Source: Bacteroides sp. (lineage in GTDB: Bacteria > Bacteroidota > Bacteroidia > Bacteroidales > Bacteroidaceae). From it: a DNA stretch of 64,000 nt. The notes under the pieces are model-generated. The model had not been told where the DNA came from and searched no databases. It worked only from the letters and a program-made list of their open reading frames with translations. The first letter of the stretch is position 1, and each line of letters opens with the position of its first letter. This document shows positions 53,311 through 61,635 of this stretch, in pieces. The position numbers were made by a program, and so were the translations under genes. Location of the stretch: NCBI GenBank assembly GCA_022648295.1, contig JALCME010000010.1, positions 1-64,000 on the forward strand, given 5' to 3'.

Positions 53311-54180
53311 TTATTTTTCAATACCTAATAATTCTACTTCAAAAATCAAGGCAGAGAACGGTTTGATTTTACCACCTGTCTCTCTTGAACCATAAGCTAA
53401 GTCATAAGGAATATATAGTTCCCATTTAGAACCTACAGGCATCAAAGTCAAAGCTTCTGTCCAACCTTTAATCACTTGATTGGCACGGAAAGTAGCCGGT
53501 TCTTTACGTTGGTATGAGCTATCAAACTCTGTACCGTCAATCAAAGTACCCTTATAATTAACTTTCACCTTACAAGTATCGGCAGGAACAGCTCCTGTAC
53601 CTTTGGTTATAATTTTGTATTGCAATCCGCTTGGAGTAGTAACCACGCCTTCTTTTGTTTTGTTTTCAGCAAGGAACTTTTCTCCGGCAGCTTTGTTATC
53701 CGCATATTTCTTCTCTACAGATTTTTCACGAATCCTATCCATCTGAGTACGCATATATTCAGAGGCAGCTTCTTTTGTCATAAGACCACCTTTGCCAACA
53801 ACACCGGCCACAAAACCTGCCAAGATATTATCACGACTTACTGTTTGTGTAGAGTCCTCGCCAAAGATCTGACGGTTGAAACCTTCTACCCATTGCGTAC
53901 CAACCATTTGTCCGATTTGTAAACCAGCCAAATATGCAATATCCTTTTTACTGGTCTTAGCTGCTCCTTCGTTAAAACCTTTAATAAAGTCAGACATATA
54001 AGCAGTATCAACTTTTAATTGTTGTGTCAGGTACTGAGTCAAACCCTCGGTACGAGCCATACCAATAGCATAAGATAATGAATCGACATCTGTTTTCAAA
54101 TTTGCTTTCGGACTTTGTGCTGTACAGGAAGCTAGACCTGCAGCAACAGCTAAAGCCGCAATGAATGTAATCTTTTTCAT
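53311..54180 (-). CDS. FKBP-type peptidyl-prolyl isomerase, lipoprotein
   Basis: The protein has 289 residues, starting at the ATG at 54180, where MKKITFIAALAVAAGL leads to the lipobox LASC. An FKBP N-terminal dimerisation domain covers about residues 30-170. The FKBP catalytic domain follows (GLQYKIITKGTG, VKVNYKGTLIDGTEFDSS, VIKGWTEALTLMPVG, YDLAYGSRETGG). It speeds proline isomerisation during protein folding in the periplasm. It begins 13 bp after a second FKBP that lacks a signal peptide, so one operon serves two compartments. Confidence 0.93.
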   Translation of the reverse strand: MKKITFIAALAVAAGLASCTAQSPKANLKTDVDSLSYAIGMARTEGLTQYLTQQLKVDTAYMSDFIKGFNEGAAKTSKKDIAYLAGLQIGQMVGTQWVEGFNRQIFGEDSTQTVSRDNILAGFVAGVVGKGGLMTKEAASEYMRTQMDRIREKSVEKKYADNKAAGEKFLAENKTKEGVVTTPSGLQYKIITKGTGAVPADTCKVKVNYKGTLIDGTEFDSSYQRKEPATFRANQVIKGWTEALTLMPVGSKWELYIPYDLAYGSRETGGKIKPFSALIFEVELLGIEK

Positions 54181-54193
54181 GTTGCTTTTTAAT

Positions 54194-54796
54194 TTATTTA
54201 GTATTTTGAGATAAAATTTCGAGTAATTCGACTTCAAAAACCAACGTGCTGTGAGGAGGTATCATTTCACCGGCACCCTGAGCACCATATCCCAATGATG
54301 AAGGGATATAAAGTTTCCACTTCGCACCTTCGGGCATCAACTGTAACGCTTCAACCCAACCGGGGATAACCTGACCTACACCAAATACAGCCGGTTGCCC
54401 ACGCTTAATGGAACTATCGAACAAGGTTCCATCAATCAAAGTACCTTCGTAATGGCATTTCACCTGGTCGTTTATTGTTGCATTCTTCCCTGCTTTTCCT
54501 TCATTTATAACTTCATACTGCAAACCACTCGGCAGAGTAACCACTCTAGGGCGATTCTTATTCTCTTCCAGAAACTTCTCACCCAACTCAATGTTAGCAG
54601 CACTCATCTTCTCTTCCATTTCAGAGAAGTACTTATTTACTATATCACGGGCTTCAGTATGTGTTATAACAGTCTTGTTATTTTCCAAAACATCTTTTAT
54701 CGCCTGTGCAAAGTCATCCACAACGAGCCCTTTAGTGCCCATACTCAACAAATTTTGACCAATTCCAAGGCCGATAGCATAACTGAATTTATCCAT
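54194..54796 (-). CDS. FKBP-type peptidyl-prolyl isomerase, no signal peptide
   Basis: The protein has 200 residues with the same two-part layout as its neighbour: an N-terminal helical domain (MDKFSYAIGLGIGQNLLSMG) and the FKBP fold (GLQYEVINEGKAG, VKCHYEGTLIDGTLFDSS, VIPGWVEALQLMPEG, SSLGYGAQGAGE). It lacks a signal peptide, so it should work in the cytoplasm. It is the first gene of the two-gene FKBP operon, and a -7 box is found at 54858-54865. Confidence 0.92.
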   Translation of the reverse strand: MDKFSYAIGLGIGQNLLSMGTKGLVVDDFAQAIKDVLENNKTVITHTEARDIVNKYFSEMEEKMSAANIELGEKFLEENKNRPRVVTLPSGLQYEVINEGKAGKNATINDQVKCHYEGTLIDGTLFDSSIKRGQPAVFGVGQVIPGWVEALQLMPEGAKWKLYIPSSLGYGAQGAGEMIPPHSTLVFEVELLEILSQNTK

Positions 54797-54857
54797 ATTT
54801 CTTTTTTATTGAATTAGAATTTGGCTTTCTTTCAACCAATTGTAAATTAACAAGTGG

Positions 54858-54865
54858 CAAAAGTA
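54858..54865 (-). promoter_or_regulatory. Predicted -7 box of the FKBP operon
   Basis: The minus strand reads TACTTTTG, an exact TAnnTTTG match, 61 bp before the first FKBP start codon. Confidence 0.55.
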
Positions 54866-54939
54866 CATGTTTTATTCGAATCATTTTACTTTTTGGTTTT
54901 AAAAATTCTTATTTATTATGCAACTTAAACGATCTTCTG

Positions 54940-54947
54940 TATATTTG
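54940..54947 (+). promoter_or_regulatory. Predicted -7 box of the sirtuin gene
   Basis: TATATTTG matches TAnnTTTG and ends 62 bp before the ATG at 55010. It is divergent from the FKBP promoter 75 bp away. Confidence 0.5.
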
Positions 54948-55009
54948 TTAGACCGTTACACAAAAAAAGAGACATTAGACGAATATAGAAAGGAAGAAAG
55001 GATTCTAAA

Positions 55010-55711
55010 ATGAAAAACTTAGTCGTTTTATCTGGTGCAGGCATGAGTGCCGAAAGTGGTATCAGTACATTCCGTGATGCCGGAGGCTTGTGGGAGAAAT
55101 ATCCGGTGATGCAAGTAGCCAGTGCAGAAGGATATGCCCGTGACCCGGAATTAGTTATCAACTTTTATAACGAACGCCGTAAAGAGTTACTTAAAGTGAA
55201 GCCAAATGGGGGACACATTGGCTTGGCTGAAATGGAAAAGGACTTTGCAATGACCGTTGTCACACAGAACGTTGACAATCTGCATGAGCAAGCGGGTAGT
55301 TCACATGTGATCCATTTACATGGAGAACTCACGAAGGTATGTTCGAGTCGCGATCCGTACAATCCGCACTATGTTAAGGAATTAAAACCGGATGAATATG
55401 AAATAAGGATAGGAGACAAAGCAGGGGACGGTTCACAACTGCGTCCTTTCATTGTATGGTTTGGAGAGGCTGTCCCGGAAATTGAAACCGCTATTAAGTA
55501 TGTAGAAAAGGCGGATATCTTTGTTATCATCGGAACCTCCATGAATGTATATCCGGCGGCAGGACTTTTGAATTACGTACCCCGCGAAGCTGAAGTCTAC
55601 TTGATTGACCCCAAACCGGTAGATACGCATTCTTCTCATAAGATTCATGTGATCCAGAAAGGAGCTTCCGAAGGTGTAAAAAAGTTAAGAACATTGTTAA
55701 AGTCTGAGTGA
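55010..55711 (+). CDS. cobB: Sir2-family NAD-dependent protein deacylase without zinc cysteines
   Basis: The protein has 233 residues. NAD binding is shown by LSGAGMSAESGISTFRDAGG, TQNVDNLHEQAG and the catalytic H104 in IHLHGE. Y53 and R56 (FYNERRKEL) correspond to the Tyr-x-x-Arg pair that lets E. coli CobB and human SIRT5 bind succinyl- and other acyl-lysines. The usual four zinc cysteines are absent: only C111 remains in VCSSRDPYN and the zinc module is replaced by a short loop. It should remove acyl groups from lysines in cytoplasmic proteins. It is a single-gene unit followed by a 17-bp hairpin. Confidence 0.88.
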   Translation: MKNLVVLSGAGMSAESGISTFRDAGGLWEKYPVMQVASAEGYARDPELVINFYNERRKELLKVKPNGGHIGLAEMEKDFAMTVVTQNVDNLHEQAGSSHVIHLHGELTKVCSSRDPYNPHYVKELKPDEYEIRIGDKAGDGSQLRPFIVWFGEAVPEIETAIKYVEKADIFVIIGTSMNVYPAAGLLNYVPREAEVYLIDPKPVDTHSSHKIHVIQKGASEGVKKLRTLLKSE

Positions 55712-55720
55712 AGTCCTCTT

Positions 55721-55764
55721 TATAGCTCTTCTTTTTCAATACTTTACGAAAAAGAAGAGCTATA
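55721..55764 (+). terminator. Long hairpin after the sirtuin gene
   Basis: TATAGCTCTTCTTTTTC (55721-55737) and its exact complement (55748-55764) form a 17-bp stem with a 10-nt loop. The U-rich stretch lies inside the left arm, so it may also terminate minus-strand transcripts. Confidence 0.6.
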
Positions 55765-55875
55765 GAGTAACCAGAATTATACCCGCATCTTACATAAATA
55801 AAGGTAGTATACGCAATGTAGCTACCGTTATTATTCAATATGAAATAAGATCTTTATTCATTGACTTCTGAACTC

Positions 55876-56442
55876 TTATTCATAATAACCTCTAAAATGA
55901 TATACAAGCTGCTTAAAATTTTCATATTTCTCGCCATTCAGCCATAATTCTGTCGGAGAGACATTAAACATTATAAAGTTTTGTCCAATTTCAGCATCTC
56001 CACCAAAACTCTGTGCAATAACAATTCTAATAGCTGGTGATGTACCATGTCCACCCGGAATGACAACATCTTTGGGATATAATCCAAAATTTATATTATA
56101 TCCATCCGTTTGGTGAAAATCATATCCAGCGGTTACCGTCACTTCACCTACTTCACGTAAAAGCTGGGCGGCACTTTGGTCTGTGATAAGTTCGGCCATA
56201 GGGAGTAATGACATTGTGAATGACAAGGAATCACGAGACACAGCAACTGCATTAGTCAGCTCGGTAATATCATCACCGTGATAATACGCTACTTGTACTG
56301 TGCCGTGATAAGTACCTTTCATGTCGAAAAGCGCCTGTTGAATTTGAGAGGATGAGAATTTAGGTTCGTCGTCGTTGCAGCTAGTAAAGCCGAACAAGTA
56401 GAAGGATAGCAAAAACACTCCTAATAGACTTTTTGTTTTCAT
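55876..56442 (-). CDS. Small lipoprotein, DUF4840-like
   Basis: The protein has 188 residues with a lipoprotein signal (FTSC, C22). The body reads SSQIQQALFDMKGTYHGTVQ and then alternates short strands (GYNINFGLYPKDV, FIMFNVSPTELWLNG), which suggests a beta-rich fold. It resembles DUF4840 as I remember it. No catalytic motif is seen and the function is unknown. It is not clearly linked to its neighbours: the sirtuin is convergent and a long intergenic region lies upstream. Confidence 0.65.
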   Translation of the reverse strand: MKTKSLLGVFLLSFYLFGFTSCNDDEPKFSSSQIQQALFDMKGTYHGTVQVAYYHGDDITELTNAVAVSRDSLSFTMSLLPMAELITDQSAAQLLREVGEVTVTAGYDFHQTDGYNINFGLYPKDVVIPGGHGTSPAIRIVIAQSFGGDAEIGQNFIMFNVSPTELWLNGEKYENFKQLVYHFRGYYE

Positions 56443-56960
56443 GTTATTTTTTAATTATAATTTTGTACTAACGTACATCTTTATGTCTGTATTTTCTTTA
56501 TTATACACTTGCAAAAATAAACAAAGTGCGGTTTATAACCAAATGTCTGCACTTTTTTGTGTATCAATGAGTTTTATCTTTAGTCCTCTACCTCTTTTAA
56601 TTACAAACCCGCACTTATTCTGTTTTTAGCTATTGCATTGCTGTCAATTTATCTGTGGAGGAGACAGATTGTCTACGGGAAAAGCCCTGTTCATCGTAGA
56701 CATTCGGGATCCCCAATAAAGTATCTGATAACCAAATAAATACGTATCCATATATTGTTAATCCTTTTCTCCAATAAAACTTTTGTTATAAGGACAACTT
56801 AGCTATTCTTTATTTTCATTTTTTTGACTAACAAAAACATACCTTACCCATAGAAAAGCTATCATATTGGAGACAGGAAAGTATGCTGATAGAGATAGAG
56901 AACCAGTATTTCAGAGATATTACCTGCTGCAAAGCTAGATATAAAGCACTGAAAATAAGG
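56443..56960. other. Intergenic region, no gene seen
   Basis: No convincing coding sequence. AAAGTGC and GCACTTT around 56523-56555 could pair weakly. GTCTACG (56671-56677) and CGTAGAC (56695-56701) form a small stem. The region separates the core-like genes from the glycosyltransferase cluster and is AT-rich. Confidence 0.5.
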
Positions 56961-56985
56961 GAAAAAAGGGAGCTTTCAGAAAGCT
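56961..56985 (-). terminator. Terminator of the first glycosyltransferase operon
   Basis: AGCTTTCAGAAAGCT (56971-56985) is a short hairpin. On the minus strand it is followed by CCC and a run of six Ts, 26 bp behind the GT2 stop. Confidence 0.6.
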
Positions 56986-57011
56986 AGAAAGATAAAGGAG
57001 AACACGAAGAG

Positions 57012-57770
57012 CTATTTTTTCACCAAAAGCCGGAAGACAAACCAGACATGGTGGATGGCGGTATTCAACAGTCCGTAGTGCTTTGCCATAATACGGAAAC
57101 GCTCCCGGAGTGAAGCATTGCGGTTTTGGGTAGTCATGCCTTCGTCTAAATAGTTTATGGTAACAAGGCGGGCATTGTGCAGGGAGTGCGATTTCTTCAT
57201 CATGCGAATGCACCAGTCAAAATCAGCAGAAAAACGATAGTGCAGATCATAAGGCTCCGCCAACGAACGCTTCACCCAAAATGCCTGATGACAAACCAGC
57301 ATACCTTGTTTGAAGCTTTTCCAAGTCAGCACTTCAGGAGTGGCAAGACGGCGCATGCGCAGGAAATGCCCTTTTGCATCCACTAAAGCCGTTTCTCCAT
57401 AAATCACATCCGGCAACTCTTTGCCTTGTAAAGAATGAACGACTTGTTGCAACGTATCGTCCTCGTGAAAACTATCTCCGGCATTCAAAAAGCAAAGATA
57501 ATCTCCGGTGGCCAGAGCCAGACCTTTATTCATCGCATCGTACAATCCCCGGTCGGGTTCACTCACCACGCGGGCAATATGCTCATCGAATCTCTTGACA
57601 ATCCCGAGCGTATCATCCGTGGAAGCACCATCTATAATGATATACTCCAAATGATGATAGGTTTGTGATATTACGCTCTGTATCGTATCTTCCAACACCG
57701 ATGCAGCATTGTAAGTCACGGTAATCACGGTAAATCTCGGGGTAAGACGATTATTATGCATTCCTTCCAC
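57012..57770 (-). CDS. Family 2 glycosyltransferase
   Basis: This 252-residue GT-A enzyme opens with RFTVITVTYNAASVLEDTI and has the nucleotide-sugar patterns DGASTDDTL, EPDRGLYDAMNKGL and FLNAGD, then DFDWCIRMM as the likely acceptor-site acidic residues. Enzymes with this pattern (WcaA-like) add one sugar to a lipid-linked surface glycan in the cytoplasm. Donor and linkage are unknown. Its start overlaps the end of the GT4 gene by 17 bp, so the pair is co-translated. It is the last gene of that operon. Confidence 0.88.
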   Translation of the reverse strand: MEGMHNNRLTPRFTVITVTYNAASVLEDTIQSVISQTYHHLEYIIIDGASTDDTLGIVKRFDEHIARVVSEPDRGLYDAMNKGLALATGDYLCFLNAGDSFHEDDTLQQVVHSLQGKELPDVIYGETALVDAKGHFLRMRRLATPEVLTWKSFKQGMLVCHQAFWVKRSLAEPYDLHYRFSADFDWCIRMMKKSHSLHNARLVTINYLDEGMTTQNRNASLRERFRIMAKHYGLLNTAIHHVWFVFRLLVKK

Positions 57771-59019
57771 TCACTTTATTGTAAACCTCTATATATTTCT
57801 TGGCGATGATACCCTCCGAATAATTGGAAACGGCTTTCCGCACGGCCTGTTCGGACAAACCGGAATATCCTGAATCGGTTAATGTCCAGTAAATGCCATT
57901 AGCAAAATCTTCCGCGGACTTATATTCGACCACATAACCGTTATGCAAATGATCGATCATTTCGGGAATACCTCCCACATTGAAGCCAACACAGGGAACG
58001 CCGCAAGCCATCGCCTCCATAATCGTATTAGGAAGATTATCTTCCAGTGAAGGAGTCACATACAGATCCACCGCATTGTAAATGTCCACCAAACGGTGTT
58101 CGTCTGCCACAAAGTCCAGCGGATACACCTTAAACGGCAACTTGTTTTCCAGCTGCTGCGACTGGCTACCTAGTACGACGACTCCCAGTTGTTCCTTCAG
58201 TTCAGGGTGACTGTCAGCCAGAAGCTTACACGACTCAATCAGATAATCCAATCCTTTCCGTTTATCGGTAATCTTCACCGATCCAAACAGAATGAGCCGG
58301 GGTTCGCGGGGCAACATGCATTTGGCACGAGCCTCCTGCTTATCGTGAGGCTGGAATAGATTGATATTAATTGCATTGGGAATGCTGACAACGGCATGCC
58401 CCGCAAGCAAAGCGCTGCTCCGTACACGATCTTCCAGCCAATGGCTGCACGTCACAAAAGTGAGATGCCGCCCTTTATACAGCTTCTGCTTCTTGCAAAA
58501 AACGCGATTAGACAAGTCCTTCTTCCCTCCCCCTTGATAAATATACGGACAATGATGGCATTCCTTTTGATAATTGGTGCACCCACGGGTATAGTGACAG
58601 ATGCCGGTACAAGGCCACATATCGTGCATGGTCCACACTACTGGCTTTCCGGATGCGAGGATCTTATCAATATTTTTCAGAGAAAGCATACCCTGATTAA
58701 TCCAATGCAAATGGATCACATCAGCTTCCTTAAACTCAGGCAACCGCGTTATATCCGTGCCCGTATTCGCTATATCGACCGAAAACAGATTGTTTTTTTT
58801 AAAATGATTGGCACACCAAATCACGATGCGCTCCCACACAAACTTCCAAAGTAGTTTCCTGCTACGGTTCAGCTCCACCACACTAATCTGGTCGGTCTGC
58901 TTGTCCCGTACCAACAACTTGGCTTTAACGCCATTATTTTTAAGTGATTCCATCAGACGGCTTGCCGCTATGGCAGCCCCTCCGATACGCTCGGATGTAT
59001 TGATCAACAGTACTCTCAT
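57754..59019 (-). CDS. Family 4 glycosyltransferase
   Basis: The protein has 421 residues, starting at the ATG at 59019 (MRVLLINTSERIGGAAIAAS). An upstream extension would run through the -7 box. The GT-B fold shows the acceptor-side GGAAIAASRL, a cysteine-rich loop (CTGICHYTRGCTNYQKECHHCPY) near residues 150-175 and the donor site LEDNLPNTIMEAMACGVPCVGF. The Cys/His-rich loop recalls the zinc-like CxxC loops of some WcaC-like capsular transferases. It forms a two-gene operon with GT2 and is divergent from wecC. Confidence 0.88.
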   Translation of the reverse strand: MRVLLINTSERIGGAAIAASRLMESLKNNGVKAKLLVRDKQTDQISVVELNRSRKLLWKFVWERIVIWCANHFKKNNLFSVDIANTGTDITRLPEFKEADVIHLHWINQGMLSLKNIDKILASGKPVVWTMHDMWPCTGICHYTRGCTNYQKECHHCPYIYQGGGKKDLSNRVFCKKQKLYKGRHLTFVTCSHWLEDRVRSSALLAGHAVVSIPNAININLFQPHDKQEARAKCMLPREPRLILFGSVKITDKRKGLDYLIESCKLLADSHPELKEQLGVVVLGSQSQQLENKLPFKVYPLDFVADEHRLVDIYNAVDLYVTPSLEDNLPNTIMEAMACGVPCVGFNVGGIPEMIDHLHNGYVVEYKSAEDFANGIYWTLTDSGYSGLSEQAVRKAVSNYSEGIIAKKYIEVYNKVSGRNA

Positions 59020-59039
59020 CTTTTTACAGAATATTTGGA

Positions 59040-59047
59040 CAAAAATA
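59040..59047 (-). promoter_or_regulatory. Predicted -7 box of the GT4-GT2 operon
   Basis: The minus strand reads TATTTTTG, which matches TAnnTTTG, 21 bp before the ATG at 59019. Confidence 0.5.
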
Positions 59048-59089
59048 GTGGTTTTCGATGAGAAACGATACGAAGTCACATATTATTTG

Positions 59090-59097
59090 TACTTTTG
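59090..59097 (+). promoter_or_regulatory. Predicted -7 box of wecC
   Basis: TACTTTTG matches TAnnTTTG. It overlaps an in-frame TTG at 59095, which excludes that codon as start and supports the ATG at 59128. Confidence 0.55.
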
Positions 59098-59127
59098 CGG
59101 TACTTAATCAGTATAGGTCATTTGAAT

Positions 59128-60330
59128 ATGAAGAAGGTTGTGTTTTTAGGCCTCGGCTACATTGGCCTGCCTACGGCAGCAGTAGCCGCCCACCATGGTT
59201 ACGAAGTGGTGGGAGTAGATGTAAATCCTGAAGTTGTGAAAACAATTAATCAGGGAAAGATACACATTGTAGAGCCGAATCTGGATAAAATAGTAAAGGA
59301 AGCCGTACAAAGCGGACACCTGCGTGCCGTCTCGAAACCGGAGACCGCAGATGCATTCTTTATCGTTGTCCCCACTCCCTTCAAGCAAAACCATCGGGCG
59401 GACATCACTTATGTGGAAGCAGCCACCCGTTCGGTCATTCCCTACCTGAAGCCCGGCAACCTGTTCGTCATCGAGTCCACCTCTCCGGTGTTCACCACCG
59501 AGCACATGGCGGAACTCATCCTGCAACAACGTCCCGAGCTGGAAAATAAGATATACATTGCTTATTGCCCGGAACGCGTTCTCCCCGGCAATACGCTTTA
59601 CGAACTGATACACAACGACCGCGTCATCGGTGGGCTCAATGCTGAATCAACCGACAAAGCCATTGAATTTTATGCTGCTTTTGTACAGGGCAAGTTGCAC
59701 CGTACCAACGCCCGTACGGCGGAAATGTGCAAGCTGACCGAGAACTCCTCACGCGACTCACAGATTGCATTTGCCAACGAGCTTTCCATGATTTGTGACA
59801 AAGCGGGAATCAATGTCTGGGATCTGATAGAGCTGGCCAACAAACATCCCCGTGTCAACATCCTTCAACCGGGTTGTGGCGTAGGCGGGCACTGCATAGC
59901 CGTTGACCCGTGGTTCATTGTTTCCGACTTTCCCGAACAAGCCCAGTTCATCAAACGCGCCCGTGAAACAAACGACTACAAAGCCGACTGGTGCACAAAC
60001 AAAGTGCTTGATGCCTGCCATCTCTTCGTCAAGGAGAATGGACGGGAACCGATTGTAGCATGTATGGGACTGGCATTTAAGCCCAATATAGACGATTTGC
60101 GTGAATCTCCGGCCAAGTACATTGCCTCGCGCATTGTCAGTGAGAGCCGTACAGACGTGCTGATTGTGGAACCGAACATTTCTTCACACCCCAGTTTCCA
60201 CCTGACAGACTATAAGGAAGCGTACAAACAGGCTGATATTATCGTCTGGCTTGTCCGTCATGCTCCCTTCATTGAATTACCACGCGATGAAAAGAAGATA
60301 GAAATAGACTTCTGCGGGGTACGCAAATAG
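59128..60330 (+). CDS. wecC: UDP-N-acetyl-D-mannosamine dehydrogenase
   Basis: This 400-residue enzyme oxidises UDP-ManNAc twice to UDP-ManNAc uronate with NAD. The Rossmann start is VFLGLGYIGLPTA. The catalytic cysteine is in QPGCGVGGHCIAVDPW, and the helix around LTENSSRDSQIAFANEL carries the conserved Lys/Asn region. The C-terminal UDP-binding domain is seen in MGLAFKPNIDDLRESPA. The gene is followed 57 bp later by wecB, which makes its substrate. The family also has UDP-Glc dehydrogenases, but the neighbour favours WecC. Confidence 0.93.
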   Translation: MKKVVFLGLGYIGLPTAAVAAHHGYEVVGVDVNPEVVKTINQGKIHIVEPNLDKIVKEAVQSGHLRAVSKPETADAFFIVVPTPFKQNHRADITYVEAATRSVIPYLKPGNLFVIESTSPVFTTEHMAELILQQRPELENKIYIAYCPERVLPGNTLYELIHNDRVIGGLNAESTDKAIEFYAAFVQGKLHRTNARTAEMCKLTENSSRDSQIAFANELSMICDKAGINVWDLIELANKHPRVNILQPGCGVGGHCIAVDPWFIVSDFPEQAQFIKRARETNDYKADWCTNKVLDACHLFVKENGREPIVACMGLAFKPNIDDLRESPAKYIASRIVSESRTDVLIVEPNISSHPSFHLTDYKEAYKQADIIVWLVRHAPFIELPRDEKKIEIDFCGVRK

Positions 60331-60386
60331 AAAGGTAGAACGCCTAAGGAGCAAGAAACGCAAATAACAACAAAACGATTGAACCC

Positions 60387-61517
60387 ATGATGAAGAAGGT
60401 ATTGCTTGTATTCGGAACCCGTCCCGAGGCCATTAAGATGGCTCCGTTAGTCAAAGCATTCCAGAAAGACACGGAACACTTTGAAACGAAAGTCTGCGTC
60501 ACGGCACAACACCGACAGATGCTCGATCAGGTACTGGAAGTCTTCGAAATCACACCCGAATATGACTTGAACATCATGGCCCCCAATCAAGACCTGTACG
60601 ACATTACGTCCAAAGTTCTGTTGGGCCTGCGGGATGTACTCAAGGATTTCGAGCCTGACGTCGTATTGGTACATGGCGATACCGCCACAGCAATGGCCGC
60701 TTCATTGGCCGCATTCTATCAACAAATACCAACCGGACACATCGAGGCCGGTTTACGCACATACAACATGCTCTCGCCCTGGCCGGAAGAGATGAACCGG
60801 CAAGTAACCGACCGCATTTGCACGTGGTATTTCGCCCCCACCGAACAATCCAAACAGAACTTATTGAACGAAAACGTATCGGAGAAGCGAATCTTTGTAA
60901 CCGGAAACACGGTTATAGACGCCTTACTCATGGCCGTAGACATTATCAACCAGAAGTCCGGTGTAAAGGAAGGACTGCATGAAGAGCTCCGCGCAAAAGG
61001 ATATACCGTTGGCAAACGTCCCTATATTTTAGTCACGGGACACCGCCGGGAGAACTTCGGTGAAGGCTTCCTGCACATCTGCAAAGCTATTCGTGAAATA
61101 GCCGCCTTGCACCCCGAGATGGACATTGTTTACCCTGTACACCTCAATCCCAATGTACAGAAGCCGGTTTACGAACTGCTTTCCGGTCTGGACAATGTTT
61201 TCCTGATTTCTCCGCTGGATTATCTTCCGTTTATCTACGCCATGCAACACTCCACACTGCTACTCACAGACAGTGGCGGCGTACAGGAAGAAGCTCCGTC
61301 ATTGGGAAAACCTGTCCTCGTGATGCGTGATACCACCGAACGTCCCGAAGCAGTAGAAGCAGGAACCGTAAAGTTAGTGGGAACGGATGCAGAGACAATC
61401 GTGCGTAATGTAACCGAACTCTTAAACAACAAGGATTTATATCACCAAATGTCAGAGACTCACAATCCGTATGGAGACGGACAGGCATGCCAAAGAATCC
61501 TTGAAGCACTGAAATAA
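60387..61517 (+). CDS. wecB: UDP-N-acetylglucosamine 2-epimerase (non-hydrolysing)
   Basis: This 376-residue enzyme interconverts UDP-GlcNAc and UDP-ManNAc. Family hallmarks are [16 protein letters not shown] at the N-terminus, [25 protein letters not shown] and the donor-site [29 protein letters not shown]. With WecC it supplies ManNAcA for a surface polysaccharide. The wecC-wecB order is opposite to the reaction order but usual in polysaccharide loci. The gene converges with the following minus-strand glycosyltransferases. Confidence 0.95.
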   Translation: MMKKVLLVFGTRPEAIKMAPLVKAFQKDTEHFETKVCVTAQHRQMLDQVLEVFEITPEYDLNIMAPNQDLYDITSKVLLGLRDVLKDFEPDVVLVHGDTATAMAASLAAFYQQIPTGHIEAGLRTYNMLSPWPEEMNRQVTDRICTWYFAPTEQSKQNLLNENVSEKRIFVTGNTVIDALLMAVDIINQKSGVKEGLHEELRAKGYTVGKRPYILVTGHRRENFGEGFLHICKAIREIAALHPEMDIVYPVHLNPNVQKPVYELLSGLDNVFLISPLDYLPFIYAMQHSTLLLTDSGGVQEEAPSLGKPVLVMRDTTERPEAVEAGTVKLVGTDAETIVRNVTELLNNKDLYHQMSETHNPYGDGQACQRILEALK

Positions 61518-61597
61518 ATAAGCACTGGAATAAAATAAACGAAGAAAAAGGACGGGCTGATCTTAAGCAACAATTTCATTATAAAGCACAAGGGTTA

Positions 61598-61617
61598 AGA
61601 CACTGTATGCAGTGTCT
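61598..61617. terminator. Hairpin between convergent wecB and glycosyltransferase genes
   Basis: AGACACTG and CAGTGTCT flank a TATG loop, an 8-bp perfect stem midway between the two convergent stops. No T-run is present, so the role as a terminator is only likely by position. Confidence 0.4.
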
Positions 61618-61635
61618 CATGATTTTCAAGTACTC

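Noticed and set aside
56441..56629. 62-codon hydrophobic frame in the intergenic region before the glycosyltransferases
   Set aside because: It has no ribosome-binding context, begins over the start of the divergent lipoprotein gene and consists of AT-driven Phe/Leu codons.
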